Source: Konateibacter massiliensis (lineage in GTDB: Bacteria; Bacillota; Clostridia; Lachnospirales; Lachnospiraceae). From it: a DNA stretch of 64,000 bases. The notes under the pieces are model-generated. The model ran no database searches. It saw only the letters and a list, made by a program, of their open reading frames with translations, and was not told the origin of the DNA. The translations under genes and the position numbers were made by a program. The DNA lies in assembly GCF_900184995.1 (NCBI RefSeq), contig NZ_LT860098.1:253001-317000 (forward strand), given 5' to 3'. Each line of letters begins with the position of its first letter. Positions within the stretch are counted from its first letter, which is position 1. Below, piece by piece: positions 34,631 through 42,570 of this stretch.

Positions 34631-35314
34631 TTATTTATAAATTCTGCAAAGATAGAATTTAGAAAATGCTGTTTGTCTTAATGTAGAAAGCTCCATGTTA
34701 TCCTTGATGTAATCGGGTATAAACTCGTCATACTTCACTTCCAGTATATGTTTTCCCGCCGGTAAGATAGGGCGTTTTCTAATTTGTGGATTCAAAAATT
34801 CGCTCACATAGACAGAGGAAGATACATTTCTATCTAAGGTTACCCGGACATTACCATCCTTACACACATAAGGCACGCGGTCGTAATCCACAATAATGCT
34901 CGGTCGCATCAGCCTTGTCCTCATTAAAAGGTTGAGCTTTTGCAGCGTCTTATCATATTGACTCGAAACCGGAAGCGGTATCCCCTTCATCAGCATTCTG
35001 CATTGTTCAAGCGTCAGCGGACAGGCTTCCTTTAAAGTCTTGCCTCTTTCCTTCTTTTTAAGCTCCAAGGAAATTCTTTTTGTACTTCCGTTGTATATCC
35101 GTATTCTAAATTTTTCTCTTGGATCGGTTCCTGCCTCATTTTCCTGAAAGCAAGTATTGTAATAGTCTTCGAAGTAAAGACTTCGGATATTGTAAGAGCC
35201 TTTTTCTCTCGCATTCTTATCGATGCTCATAAGGGGGGCAAGCCTTCCTGCAATGACAGAAAGTTCCATCTCATTGCACACATATTTCAGTTCATGTCTG
35301 TATTTTTCTGCCAT
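34631..35314 (-). CDS. VTC-domain protein (polyphosphate polymerase-like)
   Basis: This 227-residue triphosphate-tunnel protein of the VTC family has the expected basic and acidic strands: KYRHELKYVCN, IRSLYFEDYY, REKFRIRIYNG, RISLELKKKERGKTLKE, PSIIVDYDRVPYV, VRVTLDRN, ILEVKYDEFIPDYI and SKFYLCR. In yeast the same fold polymerises ATP phosphate into polyphosphate. Here it has no membrane segment and probably works with the DUF4956 membrane protein encoded next (12-bp gap) and CotH before it (3-bp gap). Whether it makes polyphosphate or another phospho-transfer product in the wall-polymer locus is unknown. Confidence 0.88.
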   Translation of the reverse strand: MAEKYRHELKYVCNEMELSVIAGRLAPLMSIDKNAREKGSYNIRSLYFEDYYNTCFQENEAGTDPREKFRIRIYNGSTKRISLELKKKERGKTLKEACPLTLEQCRMLMKGIPLPVSSQYDKTLQKLNLLMRTRLMRPSIIVDYDRVPYVCKDGNVRVTLDRNVSSSVYVSEFLNPQIRKRPILPAGKHILEVKYDEFIPDYIKDNMELSTLRQTAFSKFYLCRIYK

Positions 35315-35317
35315 CCT

Positions 35318-36928
35318 CTATTCCTCCCCAAGCGTCTCAAAAAAAGTATCCAGATAAGACATTTTGTCAAGGGCGTACTGCTTCAGACTAGAGTAATCCG
35401 TCGTATGTCCTCCATCCGGCCAACGCTTTGTCTCGCGTGCCATCGCTCCTGAGCCAAGCACGGTATGTTCTAGCTCCTCGATTCGCTCAATCAGTGTCTC
35501 GTCCGTCAAAATCGTTCCTCGAAGCTCCTCCCACTTTTCTTTTGCAAGGGAAACAGAGTTGCCCGCATTTGTATCAATCACATTCTGACCGGTTTCCCAG
35601 TTTACCAATTCTGTCAATATTTCCGGCTCAAAAGCTATATATAAATCAGTCCCCTCCTTGCTCACATTTCCCCATGTCAAATCCAAATCCCATGGGACAA
35701 AGTATAGGCGGATACCGCCGCTTGTCATTTTCGCTACATAATACATGTTTTTTGCCCGATTGTCCGTGCCGGATACAATCTGTAAAAATAACCATGCGTT
35801 TGTCACACTGTTAATATCAACTACGTCTTCAATCTCTTCCTGATATTGCTCGCTATCCTCCAGATTGTTGACGCGTATAAAATTCATAAGAGGCTCCCAG
35901 CTTTTGAGTGATATCTCACCATACTTGCTTATCCCCTTCAACTCAAAACCATCTCGAGTTATAACATCGGAATCCTCCGCAAATTCATCAAGGGATAACA
36001 GCATTGGGTATGTGCGCTTGTAAATGTACTCCTGACTGTCGGCAGAGCTTGCTGTTGTAATGTCCAGCTTCTTGGCATCCACTGGCTCCATAAGCCCATA
36101 AATCCCATAATATGCTCCGTTTACAATAAGCTCGACATATTCAAGCTTTGTTCCGAAATTACTGCTGAACGGGTTGTCATTCGCCCCAAATTCATTCCAG
36201 ATATCAATGGACAGCTTATCTCTTACTTTCTCAGCATCACTGTACATTGCATATAAAATCCAATCATTGTCTTTGCGCATATTCAAAAGAGCAACATCGT
36301 TGTTCACCGTGTTTCCGGTGTTATCAAACTTCGTAAGCTCCATCTTATAGGACTTTTTCGGATAAAGGCGGGTTGTGCTTCCCCTGACTCTTAGATTTGC
36401 CATAGAGTGCTTTACCCAGTCAGATTTTGTGTTGGAAGAGTAAAGGCTCATATCAATCTGTGCGCTTTCCTCCATACTGCCTTCGTTCACGGTGATATCC
36501 ATAATCGGAAGCCCCGTAAAAACCAAATTATAATAGCGGTGCTCCTCATTCGTGAACGCCAAGAAGGAAAAACTTTGGTTGTTGGCAATGGCAGTCAGCT
36601 TATCTGTCTCGCTAAAATCCTCTGCAAACAAGATAGATACTCCCTTATCTGCTGCGGACAGTTCTCCAAACTCCCAACTTTCATTCTTCATGGACAGGGG
36701 CAGATAAAAGGTAGCTGTTTCCGTATCATAGGGCAGAGCCTCGCCGTTGAACATCAGGTTCTGCAAAATATTTTCTGTGGTGCTGCTTGTGTTTTCCTCA
36801 ATTTTTTGTATGGATTCCTGCGTTCCCACATTCGTATCAAGTGCTTCATTTCGTTCAACACCAAAGACCAAAAACGTGCAGACAAGCACAAATACTATTA
36901 TATTAATGATAAAAACTGCTTTTTTCAT
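35318..36928 (-). CDS. CotH-family (atypical kinase) surface protein
   Basis: This 536-residue protein has an N-terminal signal anchor (MKKAVFIINIIVFVLVCTFL) and a CotH domain from about 130: LRVRGSTTRLYPKKSYKMEL, DNDWILYAMYSDAEKVRDKL, YVELIVNGAYYGIYGLMEPV, and the active-site segments GTDNRAKNMYY and FVPWDLDLTWG. CotH of Bacillus phosphorylates spore-coat proteins; this one would act outside the membrane. The open frame extends 18 codons upstream, but AGAGGG precedes the ATG at 36928, which also matches the signal peptide start, so it is chosen. It is encoded with VTC and DUF4956, a recurrent trio of unknown function. Targets here may be surface proteins or polymer. Confidence 0.88.
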   Translation of the reverse strand: MKKAVFIINIIVFVLVCTFLVFGVERNEALDTNVGTQESIQKIEENTSSTTENILQNLMFNGEALPYDTETATFYLPLSMKNESWEFGELSAADKGVSILFAEDFSETDKLTAIANNQSFSFLAFTNEEHRYYNLVFTGLPIMDITVNEGSMEESAQIDMSLYSSNTKSDWVKHSMANLRVRGSTTRLYPKKSYKMELTKFDNTGNTVNNDVALLNMRKDNDWILYAMYSDAEKVRDKLSIDIWNEFGANDNPFSSNFGTKLEYVELIVNGAYYGIYGLMEPVDAKKLDITTASSADSQEYIYKRTYPMLLSLDEFAEDSDVITRDGFELKGISKYGEISLKSWEPLMNFIRVNNLEDSEQYQEEIEDVVDINSVTNAWLFLQIVSGTDNRAKNMYYVAKMTSGGIRLYFVPWDLDLTWGNVSKEGTDLYIAFEPEILTELVNWETGQNVIDTNAGNSVSLAKEKWEELRGTILTDETLIERIEELEHTVLGSGAMARETKRWPDGGHTTDYSSLKQYALDKMSYLDTFFETLGEE

Positions 36929-36948
36929 TGACAAGTCTGCCCTCTTTC

Positions 36949-37593
36949 TTATTGCGCAACCGGAATTTGAGAATGAAAGCATTCTTTGATAAGCTCTTCA
37001 CCTGCTGCCCCAGTCGTCGTATAGATATTACACATATATTCTGTCACCTCGTCTATCATGACAAAAGCACAGTATTCCGTATAGTTCTCCGTCCCATCAT
37101 AGGTGTAGGACAAGGAAACATAGTTTACCTGATAACCGTTTACTTCCATTGTCTGTACCGCTTCATCTGAAACATTTGTATAGGTATCCGGATCCGATGC
37201 AAATATTCCCTTTTCAAATTCATAAAAGGAATTCATCTCATCCAGTGTATAATTTTCTATGTAATATTCCACCCGCACTGACTCGTCCGCATTTACATAT
37301 CCGGCACCGTATGCACTCTCATAATCCGCCTGCATCACGAAACCACTCGGCGGAATCACTTCAATCTGTATTGCATCATCCGTACTTTTAATAATGGCAT
37401 TTCCGTTGTCAGCAAATACGCCTGCGGATTCCTCCACCAGTTCATCCTCCACTGACTCTTCGAAAGACGCCTCAAACGCTTCCTCACTATAATAATTATA
37501 AACTGCCATTCCTCCCACGACAAGCCCTTCTACTGCCGCGAGAACCAATGCACCAGACAGTGCACCGATTAAAAAAGTCTTCTTATCCTTCAC
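36949..37593 (-). CDS. hypothetical membrane-anchored surface protein
   Basis: I do not recognise this protein. It is about 214 residues with one N-terminal membrane anchor (TFLIGALSGALVLAAVEGLV), a short acidic stretch (EEAFEASFEESVEDELVEES) and a soluble outer domain of about 130 residues with beta-rich sequence (IQIEVIPPSGFVMQADYESA; YQVNYVSLSYTYDGTENYTE). AAAGGAGG lies only 3 bases before an ATG at 37599 but 9 bases before the GTG at 37593, so the GTG start is preferred; either overlaps the end of the HAD gene. It precedes the CotH gene by 20 bp and may be its partner or target (inference). Confidence 0.75.
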   Translation of the reverse strand: MKDKKTFLIGALSGALVLAAVEGLVVGGMAVYNYYSEEAFEASFEESVEDELVEESAGVFADNGNAIIKSTDDAIQIEVIPPSGFVMQADYESAYGAGYVNADESVRVEYYIENYTLDEMNSFYEFEKGIFASDPDTYTNVSDEAVQTMEVNGYQVNYVSLSYTYDGTENYTEYCAFVMIDEVTEYMCNIYTTTGAAGEELIKECFHSQIPVAQ

Positions 37594-37990
37594 GATCATA
37601 CTCCTCCTTTGATCTCCTGCAAATCTCATTCAATTCTTCCTCTGAATATTTTAAAAATTCATCCGGACGGACAGCTCGGTCATCAACATAGAATCCGCGG
37701 TGTCCCGGCCAAGGCTTTCCATAGATAATCTCATCATATGGAATATCCCATTTTTCCAGCCATTCAAGCATCACCTTTGCTGTGTTGGCATTAATCAGCC
37801 CGATATTTCCGTTATAGCTGTTCATGTTTCTCGATGTGAACAAGACAATTCTTGCCCCACAATCTCTATATTCTCTCAGCCGTTCGACCATTTCCTTGTA
37901 AGGAACCAAATCGATGTATTCCTCATTTTTTTTCTTAATCGGACAAATCGTTCCGTCTATATCAAAAACAAACGTTAATCCTGTATACAT
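37583..37990 (-). CDS. small HAD-like phosphatase (capsule biosynthesis type)
   Basis: This 135-residue minimal HAD-fold protein has motif I FVFDIDGTICP with both catalytic Asp, motif II VLFTSRN with Thr/Ser, a Lys in YGKPWPG and motif IV FYVDDRAVRP with the metal-binding Asp pair. No cap domain is present, so it probably acts on a larger or exposed phosphate substrate. Similar small HAD proteins are encoded in capsule clusters beside nucleotidyltransferases and APH-like kinases. It overlaps the kinase gene upstream by 16 bp, which argues for coupled translation. Confidence 0.86.
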   Translation of the reverse strand: MYTGLTFVFDIDGTICPIKKKNEEYIDLVPYKEMVERLREYRDCGARIVLFTSRNMNSYNGNIGLINANTAKVMLEWLEKWDIPYDEIIYGKPWPGHRGFYVDDRAVRPDEFLKYSEEELNEICRRSKEEYDREG

Positions 37991-39444
37991 GCCTCTACCT
38001 CTTCTAATATATTAATTGCATTCAGCAAAAATCCAAACACCTTCTGCGGGTTATCCATATGCAGCGGAAGCATGGACAAAAACAAAGATGCCTCATACAC
38101 TCTCACCAGCGTATAGTCAAAACCGCTTCTCTCCAAATACTCCTTAAACAGCTCCACGTATTCCTCATTGTGAAAATCCAGAGAAAGCCCAACCTGCATA
38201 TCAGCCTCTATCCGAATGTCATAAAGTCCGCTGTTGAAAAAATCATAGCGGCCGCAGATAGAATGTGAGAGCTTCGCGATATCGTAATAAGGGTTGGTCC
38301 ACAAATCCTCTTCCTTCAAAGCCCCTTTCGGGTCAATCAGCATAAGTATGGATGTCTCCCTGTTATACAGGATGTTGGAAAAACACAAATCTCCGTGTCC
38401 GATGGCAAACTCTGTCTTTAATTTGACATTCTGTCTCACTTTTGTATACAGTGCTTCGTATTTTTCTATAATCTCATCTATGGTACTATACTTTGTTCCG
38501 GAAGCGATAAAGTGATTAAATTTCGTATAGTAAGAGCTCTTCTTAAGCTCCTCCATTCTCTCCTTTACCTTTGTGATATAAAGATTTTTTTCAACCTCCT
38601 CATATTCAGCCTGAGAAGCACTTTTTATCTTCCTCGTCGTCACAAAGTGGAACAGCTGCTTTAAAATATCGTTAAATTCTTCCAAATTAATGGCATTGTG
38701 AATCCAGCGGATTGCAATATCGGTCATATGATAACGCTTCATCGTATAGGAGGAATATTTTTCCTCTTCCCGATAGGCAAACGGCATAACAAACCACATT
38801 TTCATCTCATCCGGAAGCAGTCCGTAAAATTCATATTCACTCTTAATCTTCTTCTTATTGCTGGAGCGTTTTGTTACCGTATATTCGTCTCCCTCAAGAG
38901 CATTAAAAAATCTGGCATCAAAACCACCCGTTATAAATTGCATAAAATTATTCAGTTCTCCAAGATCAACAAGGGAATCTGAATAAATCACATCATAGTC
39001 CTTTATCTTGTCAAAGAAAATTTCACCTTGTGCATTCTGGTATTCCCGAATATAGCTGATGTACTCCTCCACACTTGTAAATAATGCAAGAATTATTTTC
39101 TCCTGCTGCTTTACTACAATATTCGTATTGATAAACTGAGCTTTTTCCAGAAGAAGATTAAAATTCTCCATATTTTTGATTCCATAGTTGGAATACAGGT
39201 GCATGACACAGCAATTAGCCGGCGCATCCTTCAAAGCCCCAGCCAGTTCCTCTGTCTTGTCTCCTTCCTTGTAGTCAAGTACATCTACAATAAAGTTATT
39301 TGACAAAAGCATTTCCGTCATTCTTCTTTTTAACGTTTTTCGTTTAAATATGGTATTTCCAAAGCTCTTAGGACCTGTTATATTTTTTACCAGCTTGTCC
39401 GCTACCACAGTGTCATCGTATACTACAATTACCTTTTTTAACAT
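37975..39444 (-). CDS. two-part protein with APH/choline-kinase-like domain
   Basis: This 489-residue cytoplasmic protein has an N-terminal half (1-185) resembling a nucleotidyltransferase-like or Rossmann domain of uncertain identity (KKVIVVYDDTVVADKLVKNI; NCCVMHLYSNYGIKNMENFN), and a C-terminal half with a kinase fold: catalytic loop HGDLCFSNIL (His350, Asp352, Asn357) and metal Asp371 in MLIDPKGAL. That matches aminoglycoside/choline phosphotransferases. Located beside the HAD and nucleotidyltransferase genes it probably phosphorylates a small molecule or glycan intermediate. It overlaps the flippase-like gene upstream by 7 bp and the HAD gene downstream by 16 bp. Confidence 0.83.
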   Translation of the reverse strand: MLKKVIVVYDDTVVADKLVKNITGPKSFGNTIFKRKTLKRRMTEMLLSNNFIVDVLDYKEGDKTEELAGALKDAPANCCVMHLYSNYGIKNMENFNLLLEKAQFINTNIVVKQQEKIILALFTSVEEYISYIREYQNAQGEIFFDKIKDYDVIYSDSLVDLGELNNFMQFITGGFDARFFNALEGDEYTVTKRSSNKKKIKSEYEFYGLLPDEMKMWFVMPFAYREEEKYSSYTMKRYHMTDIAIRWIHNAINLEEFNDILKQLFHFVTTRKIKSASQAEYEEVEKNLYITKVKERMEELKKSSYYTKFNHFIASGTKYSTIDEIIEKYEALYTKVRQNVKLKTEFAIGHGDLCFSNILYNRETSILMLIDPKGALKEEDLWTNPYYDIAKLSHSICGRYDFFNSGLYDIRIEADMQVGLSLDFHNEEYVELFKEYLERSGFDYTLVRVYEASLFLSMLPLHMDNPQKVFGFLLNAINILEEVEACIQD

Positions 39445-40319
39445 TTAACAGTTTCCCTCCTATTCAGATAAGAAATACCATACACACTTACCGTAATGAC
39501 TGCTAAAATAATGCAGCTTACTGTTGTATAGCTGTTGAGCAGCCATGTATCTCCCAAACCGAAGATAGAGTTGATGTATTCCACAAAGCCGCTGATTCCG
39601 AATACTTTTTGAAAAATCGTCTGCATGCACATTAACACGCCAAATTCTGCTATCCAGCCGACACAGGAAAAAATAAAGATAAGGGAGCTTCTTCCCTTTA
39701 GCAACCTTCTTATGTAATCATACCAAGTCTTGCCGCTTTCCAGTATATATAAACATCTGACCGCCTGCTTTGAATTTGTATTCATAATAAAATACCTGTT
39801 CAGATAGTAATAGGTAGGCAGGAATATGCGGTATAAAAACACAATCACTGCTGCAAACAAAGATAAAATAAGCGTCACAGGTGAAATTTGCTTGTCCACC
39901 AAAAAGTCATAAGGAATTAATATGACAAGAAGTGCCGTTGTATCAAACAAACGGTCAATCACAACACTTAAAATTCCAATCTTGCCGTCCTTTGTCTCTT
40001 TAGAATAACAGTAAATTCGAAAAATCTCTCCCATTTTAAAGGGCAGTGCCAGATTGACCAGTGTAATCTTCATATAGACTTTAATGAAGCGAAAAAAATT
40101 AATCTTCTGCTCCATCAAGATCAGGTAAAAGCGCATCATTTTGGCAAGGTGCACAAAGAAAAAGCCTACTAAAAACAACGGCACTAAATAAAAGAGCTGT
40201 GTTCCCATATTCAGTTGTACATCGGTAAAGGTCTCGGTCTTCAGACTAGCAAATGCAACCGCCAGCAAGACGACCACGATATTTACCCAAAAGTAAACCG
40301 CTCTCTTATTCCTCTTCAT
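39438..40319 (-). CDS. lysylphosphatidylglycerol synthase TM-like (YbhN-type) flippase protein
   Basis: This 293-residue membrane protein has about seven to eight hydrophobic segments. The signature of the family is present: MKITLVNLALPFKMGEIFRI, followed by VVIDRLFDTTALLVILIPYD. Members of this family are thought to flip phospholipids or polyprenyl-linked sugars. The genes on both sides overlap it (7 and 14 bp), so it is tightly coupled to the Dpm1-like GT and the kinase. It may translocate the lipid-linked product of the neighbouring GT2 (inference). Confidence 0.83.
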   Translation of the reverse strand: MKRNKRAVYFWVNIVVVLLAVAFASLKTETFTDVQLNMGTQLFYLVPLFLVGFFFVHLAKMMRFYLILMEQKINFFRFIKVYMKITLVNLALPFKMGEIFRIYCYSKETKDGKIGILSVVIDRLFDTTALLVILIPYDFLVDKQISPVTLILSLFAAVIVFLYRIFLPTYYYLNRYFIMNTNSKQAVRCLYILESGKTWYDYIRRLLKGRSSLIFIFSCVGWIAEFGVLMCMQTIFQKVFGISGFVEYINSIFGLGDTWLLNSYTTVSCIILAVITVSVYGISYLNRRETVKC

Positions 40320-41124
40320 CAGATTCTGCTATCCTACTTTCTGCTATCACTTTCGCACTGTATTCTTCTATACTTCTCTCTCTCATATCGCTTGTGATAA
40401 ACTTCTTTTTGCCGGTAAAGTAGCTGCCAAGCATTTTTAGAACTGTAATTGCCTGATTCACCATCTTTACGTTGGATACCTGATCATCCTCCCGCCATGA
40501 AATCGGGAAAAATACAATATTTTGCTTATAATAATCTGCCGCCATAATCATGCAGTAATTAAACATCAGATTGTCCGGAAATTTCTCATAAAATCTTTCT
40601 CTCAGCATATCTACACTATACATATTAAGTCCTGAGCCAAGGTCAAAAATCCTTTTTTGTACAACGATGGAAAACAGCATATTATAAACGATATTTCCGA
40701 AGGTACGAAATGCCGAATATCCCTTTAATTTTGAGCCGTTCATAAAGCGTGCTCCAAGACAGCAGTCATATTTTTGATACAGCTTTTTCTTCAGGACTAC
40801 TTTTAAATCGTGTATATCTCCCTGATCATCTCCGTGAAGCACAATCACATAATCAAAATTTTCCCACATCGCATAGTCAAACGCCACTTTATGGGAGCCT
40901 CCAAGGCCGTAATTGTCGTCATTTCGAAGAAGTGCCAACGGAATTGCAGGGTTCTCTTCGATAAACGCCTTCACAGCTTCCTCTGTGCCGTCGGTACTTC
41001 GGTTGTTCACCATGATAACCTTATCGATGTACTGCAAAATATCCTGATCCAACTGACCAAGAACTCTGACAATCTGTTTTTCACAATTATATCCGGGTAT
41101 AAACAATAAAATTCTATCCTTCAT
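40306..41124 (-). CDS. Dpm1-like GT2 (polyprenyl-phosphate glycosyltransferase type)
   Basis: This 272-residue GT-A domain has RILLFIPGYNCEKQIVRVLG, donor-site VNNRSTDGTEEAV, metal site VLHGDDQGD, and the GSGLNMYSVDMLRE region seen in dolichol-phosphate-mannose synthase-like proteins. It has no membrane segments of its own. Such enzymes load one sugar on undecaprenyl phosphate, to be flipped and used by a membrane GT-C. Supporting genes are at hand: GtrA at 42152, flippase-like at 39438 and a GT-C-like protein at 31559. It overlaps the flippase-like gene by 14 bp. Confidence 0.87.
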   Translation of the reverse strand: MKDRILLFIPGYNCEKQIVRVLGQLDQDILQYIDKVIMVNNRSTDGTEEAVKAFIEENPAIPLALLRNDDNYGLGGSHKVAFDYAMWENFDYVIVLHGDDQGDIHDLKVVLKKKLYQKYDCCLGARFMNGSKLKGYSAFRTFGNIVYNMLFSIVVQKRIFDLGSGLNMYSVDMLRERFYEKFPDNLMFNYCMIMAADYYKQNIVFFPISWREDDQVSNVKMVNQAITVLKMLGSYFTGKKKFITSDMRERSIEEYSAKVIAESRIAESDEEE

Positions 41125-41198
41125 AAATACCTCCGTCTTCCTACATGTTTTCCTGTATGATTATATCATTCTTCATTTTGCTTGGCAAATATTAGATG

Positions 41199-42137
41199 CT
41201 ATTCTGCACTTTTCGTATCCGTATCGCTGTATACGTCATCCACAACTGAATCGTACAGCGCCGGGGTCATTCCCGTCTTTACATAATAAGCCATGTTGGC
41301 CCCCGCTTCCTCGCCTATTAGGTTAAGTCCGCCCTGCGTGTAATGCACCTCATCTCTCATCAGCTCCAATGTTTCCAACTCTACCGCTTTTGTGGATATC
41401 AGTATAAAGTCTTCATTTTCCTTACAAAGCTCGGTCTGTGCCTCAATAATCGTGTCGTACATGCCCGGTTCTTCGGTCCTAATTCCAATTCGGATAATAA
41501 AACATTTCTCAATTCCATTGTCCTGCATAACCGAGACACTGTCCTTGATGGAGGCAATGTAGTCCTCCTTCGAAGTCTGCTTGTTTCCGTCACTTTCACC
41601 CTGAAGCCATACCATATAGCTGTGGCGGATTACATATCCATTCTCCGTAAGCCAAGTTTTTGCGGCATTATAGCGATCCACCGCATCGGGGAGCATCGTT
41701 CCGTCCTTTCGCCATGAATGAATCGTACTTCCTCCGGCAGACGCGGATATCGCCACAACCGGCACTCCCGCTCCGCTGTAATAGGAATTGACAAAGGCAG
41801 ATACTAAAGAACCGGTTTTTAAATCCTCGTCGTCCACCCCGTCTACATTGTTCTCATTTTCACCAAATGGTTCCTCAATCGGATATAGTCTGGTCGGATC
41901 TGAAATCGCCCGAAATTCATAACCTGCCCCTTCAATCACGGCAGGTGCTTTCTCACTCTCTCCTGTTCCAGACATATTACTCTGCCCCATGAACATGATG
42001 AGATCTACCTCACTCCCTTTTTCCAACATCACTGCTTTGTTTGCGGCTGCCTGCTGCACAAGTACAAATCCCAGCATACCGGTCACAATGATAAGCAATG
42101 CCGTAAGCACCATAATAACTATATTTTTTCTCTTCAC
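41199..42137 (-). CDS. SGNH carbohydrate esterase (sialate O-acetylesterase-like)
   Basis: This 312-residue protein has an N-terminal membrane anchor or signal (about 5-30, VIMVLTALLIIVTGMLGFVL) and a SASA-type SGNH hydrolase domain. The nucleophile Ser lies in IMFMGQSNMSGTG, block III is VWLQGESDGN, and the catalytic Asp-His pair is DEVHYTQGG. It would remove acetyl groups from a surface polysaccharide outside the membrane. An acetylation/de-acetylation role in this locus is plausible, although no acetyltransferase gene is seen in the window. It lies 74 bp upstream of the Dpm1-like gene. Confidence 0.88.
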   Translation of the reverse strand: MKRKNIVIMVLTALLIIVTGMLGFVLVQQAAANKAVMLEKGSEVDLIMFMGQSNMSGTGESEKAPAVIEGAGYEFRAISDPTRLYPIEEPFGENENNVDGVDDEDLKTGSLVSAFVNSYYSGAGVPVVAISASAGGSTIHSWRKDGTMLPDAVDRYNAAKTWLTENGYVIRHSYMVWLQGESDGNKQTSKEDYIASIKDSVSVMQDNGIEKCFIIRIGIRTEEPGMYDTIIEAQTELCKENEDFILISTKAVELETLELMRDEVHYTQGGLNLIGEEAGANMAYYVKTGMTPALYDSVVDDVYSDTDTKSAE

Positions 42138-42151
42138 TAAAACATCTCCAA

Positions 42152-42547
42152 TTATTCTTCCCCTTTATCCTCCAAGAAAATTTTTCTCGTGATAAAGTTA
42201 TAAACCATTACAATGGCCGTTGCAACTATCTTCGCAAGCATATAATAAATTCCGACCTTCTCAACCGTAAACCACATAATGATTTGATTGATGCCAAGTC
42301 CAATCAGACTTAACACTACAAATACAATAAATTCCTTAACTTTATTTGCATCCTTTTTGGTGCTGAACACAAACGTGATACTAAGGATATAATTTACAAT
42401 AACCGAAACCGAAAAAGCTATCGCGCTTGAAATAAGATAATTAATTCCCAGAAACTCTGTTACCGCAAATAATACGAAATAATCGATAAAGAAGCACAAA
42501 AAGCCAACTACTCCAAATTTCATAATCTGCTCTATTAATTTTTTCAT
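42152..42547 (-). CDS. GtrA family membrane protein
   Basis: This 131-residue protein has four membrane segments. The family pattern is clear: IMKFGVVGFLCFFIDYFVLF, INYLISSAIAFSVSVIVNYI and FVFSTKKDANKVKEFIVFVV. GtrA proteins help flip polyprenyl-phosphate sugars in side-chain glycosylation or serve undecaprenyl-phosphate traffic. It lies between the 971-residue GT gene (23 bp) and the esterase gene (14 bp). Confidence 0.93.
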   Translation of the reverse strand: MKKLIEQIMKFGVVGFLCFFIDYFVLFAVTEFLGINYLISSAIAFSVSVIVNYILSITFVFSTKKDANKVKEFIVFVVLSLIGLGINQIIMWFTVEKVGIYYMLAKIVATAIVMVYNFITRKIFLEDKGEE

Positions 42548-42570
42548 TCGTATAACTCCTCCGACTCTCG

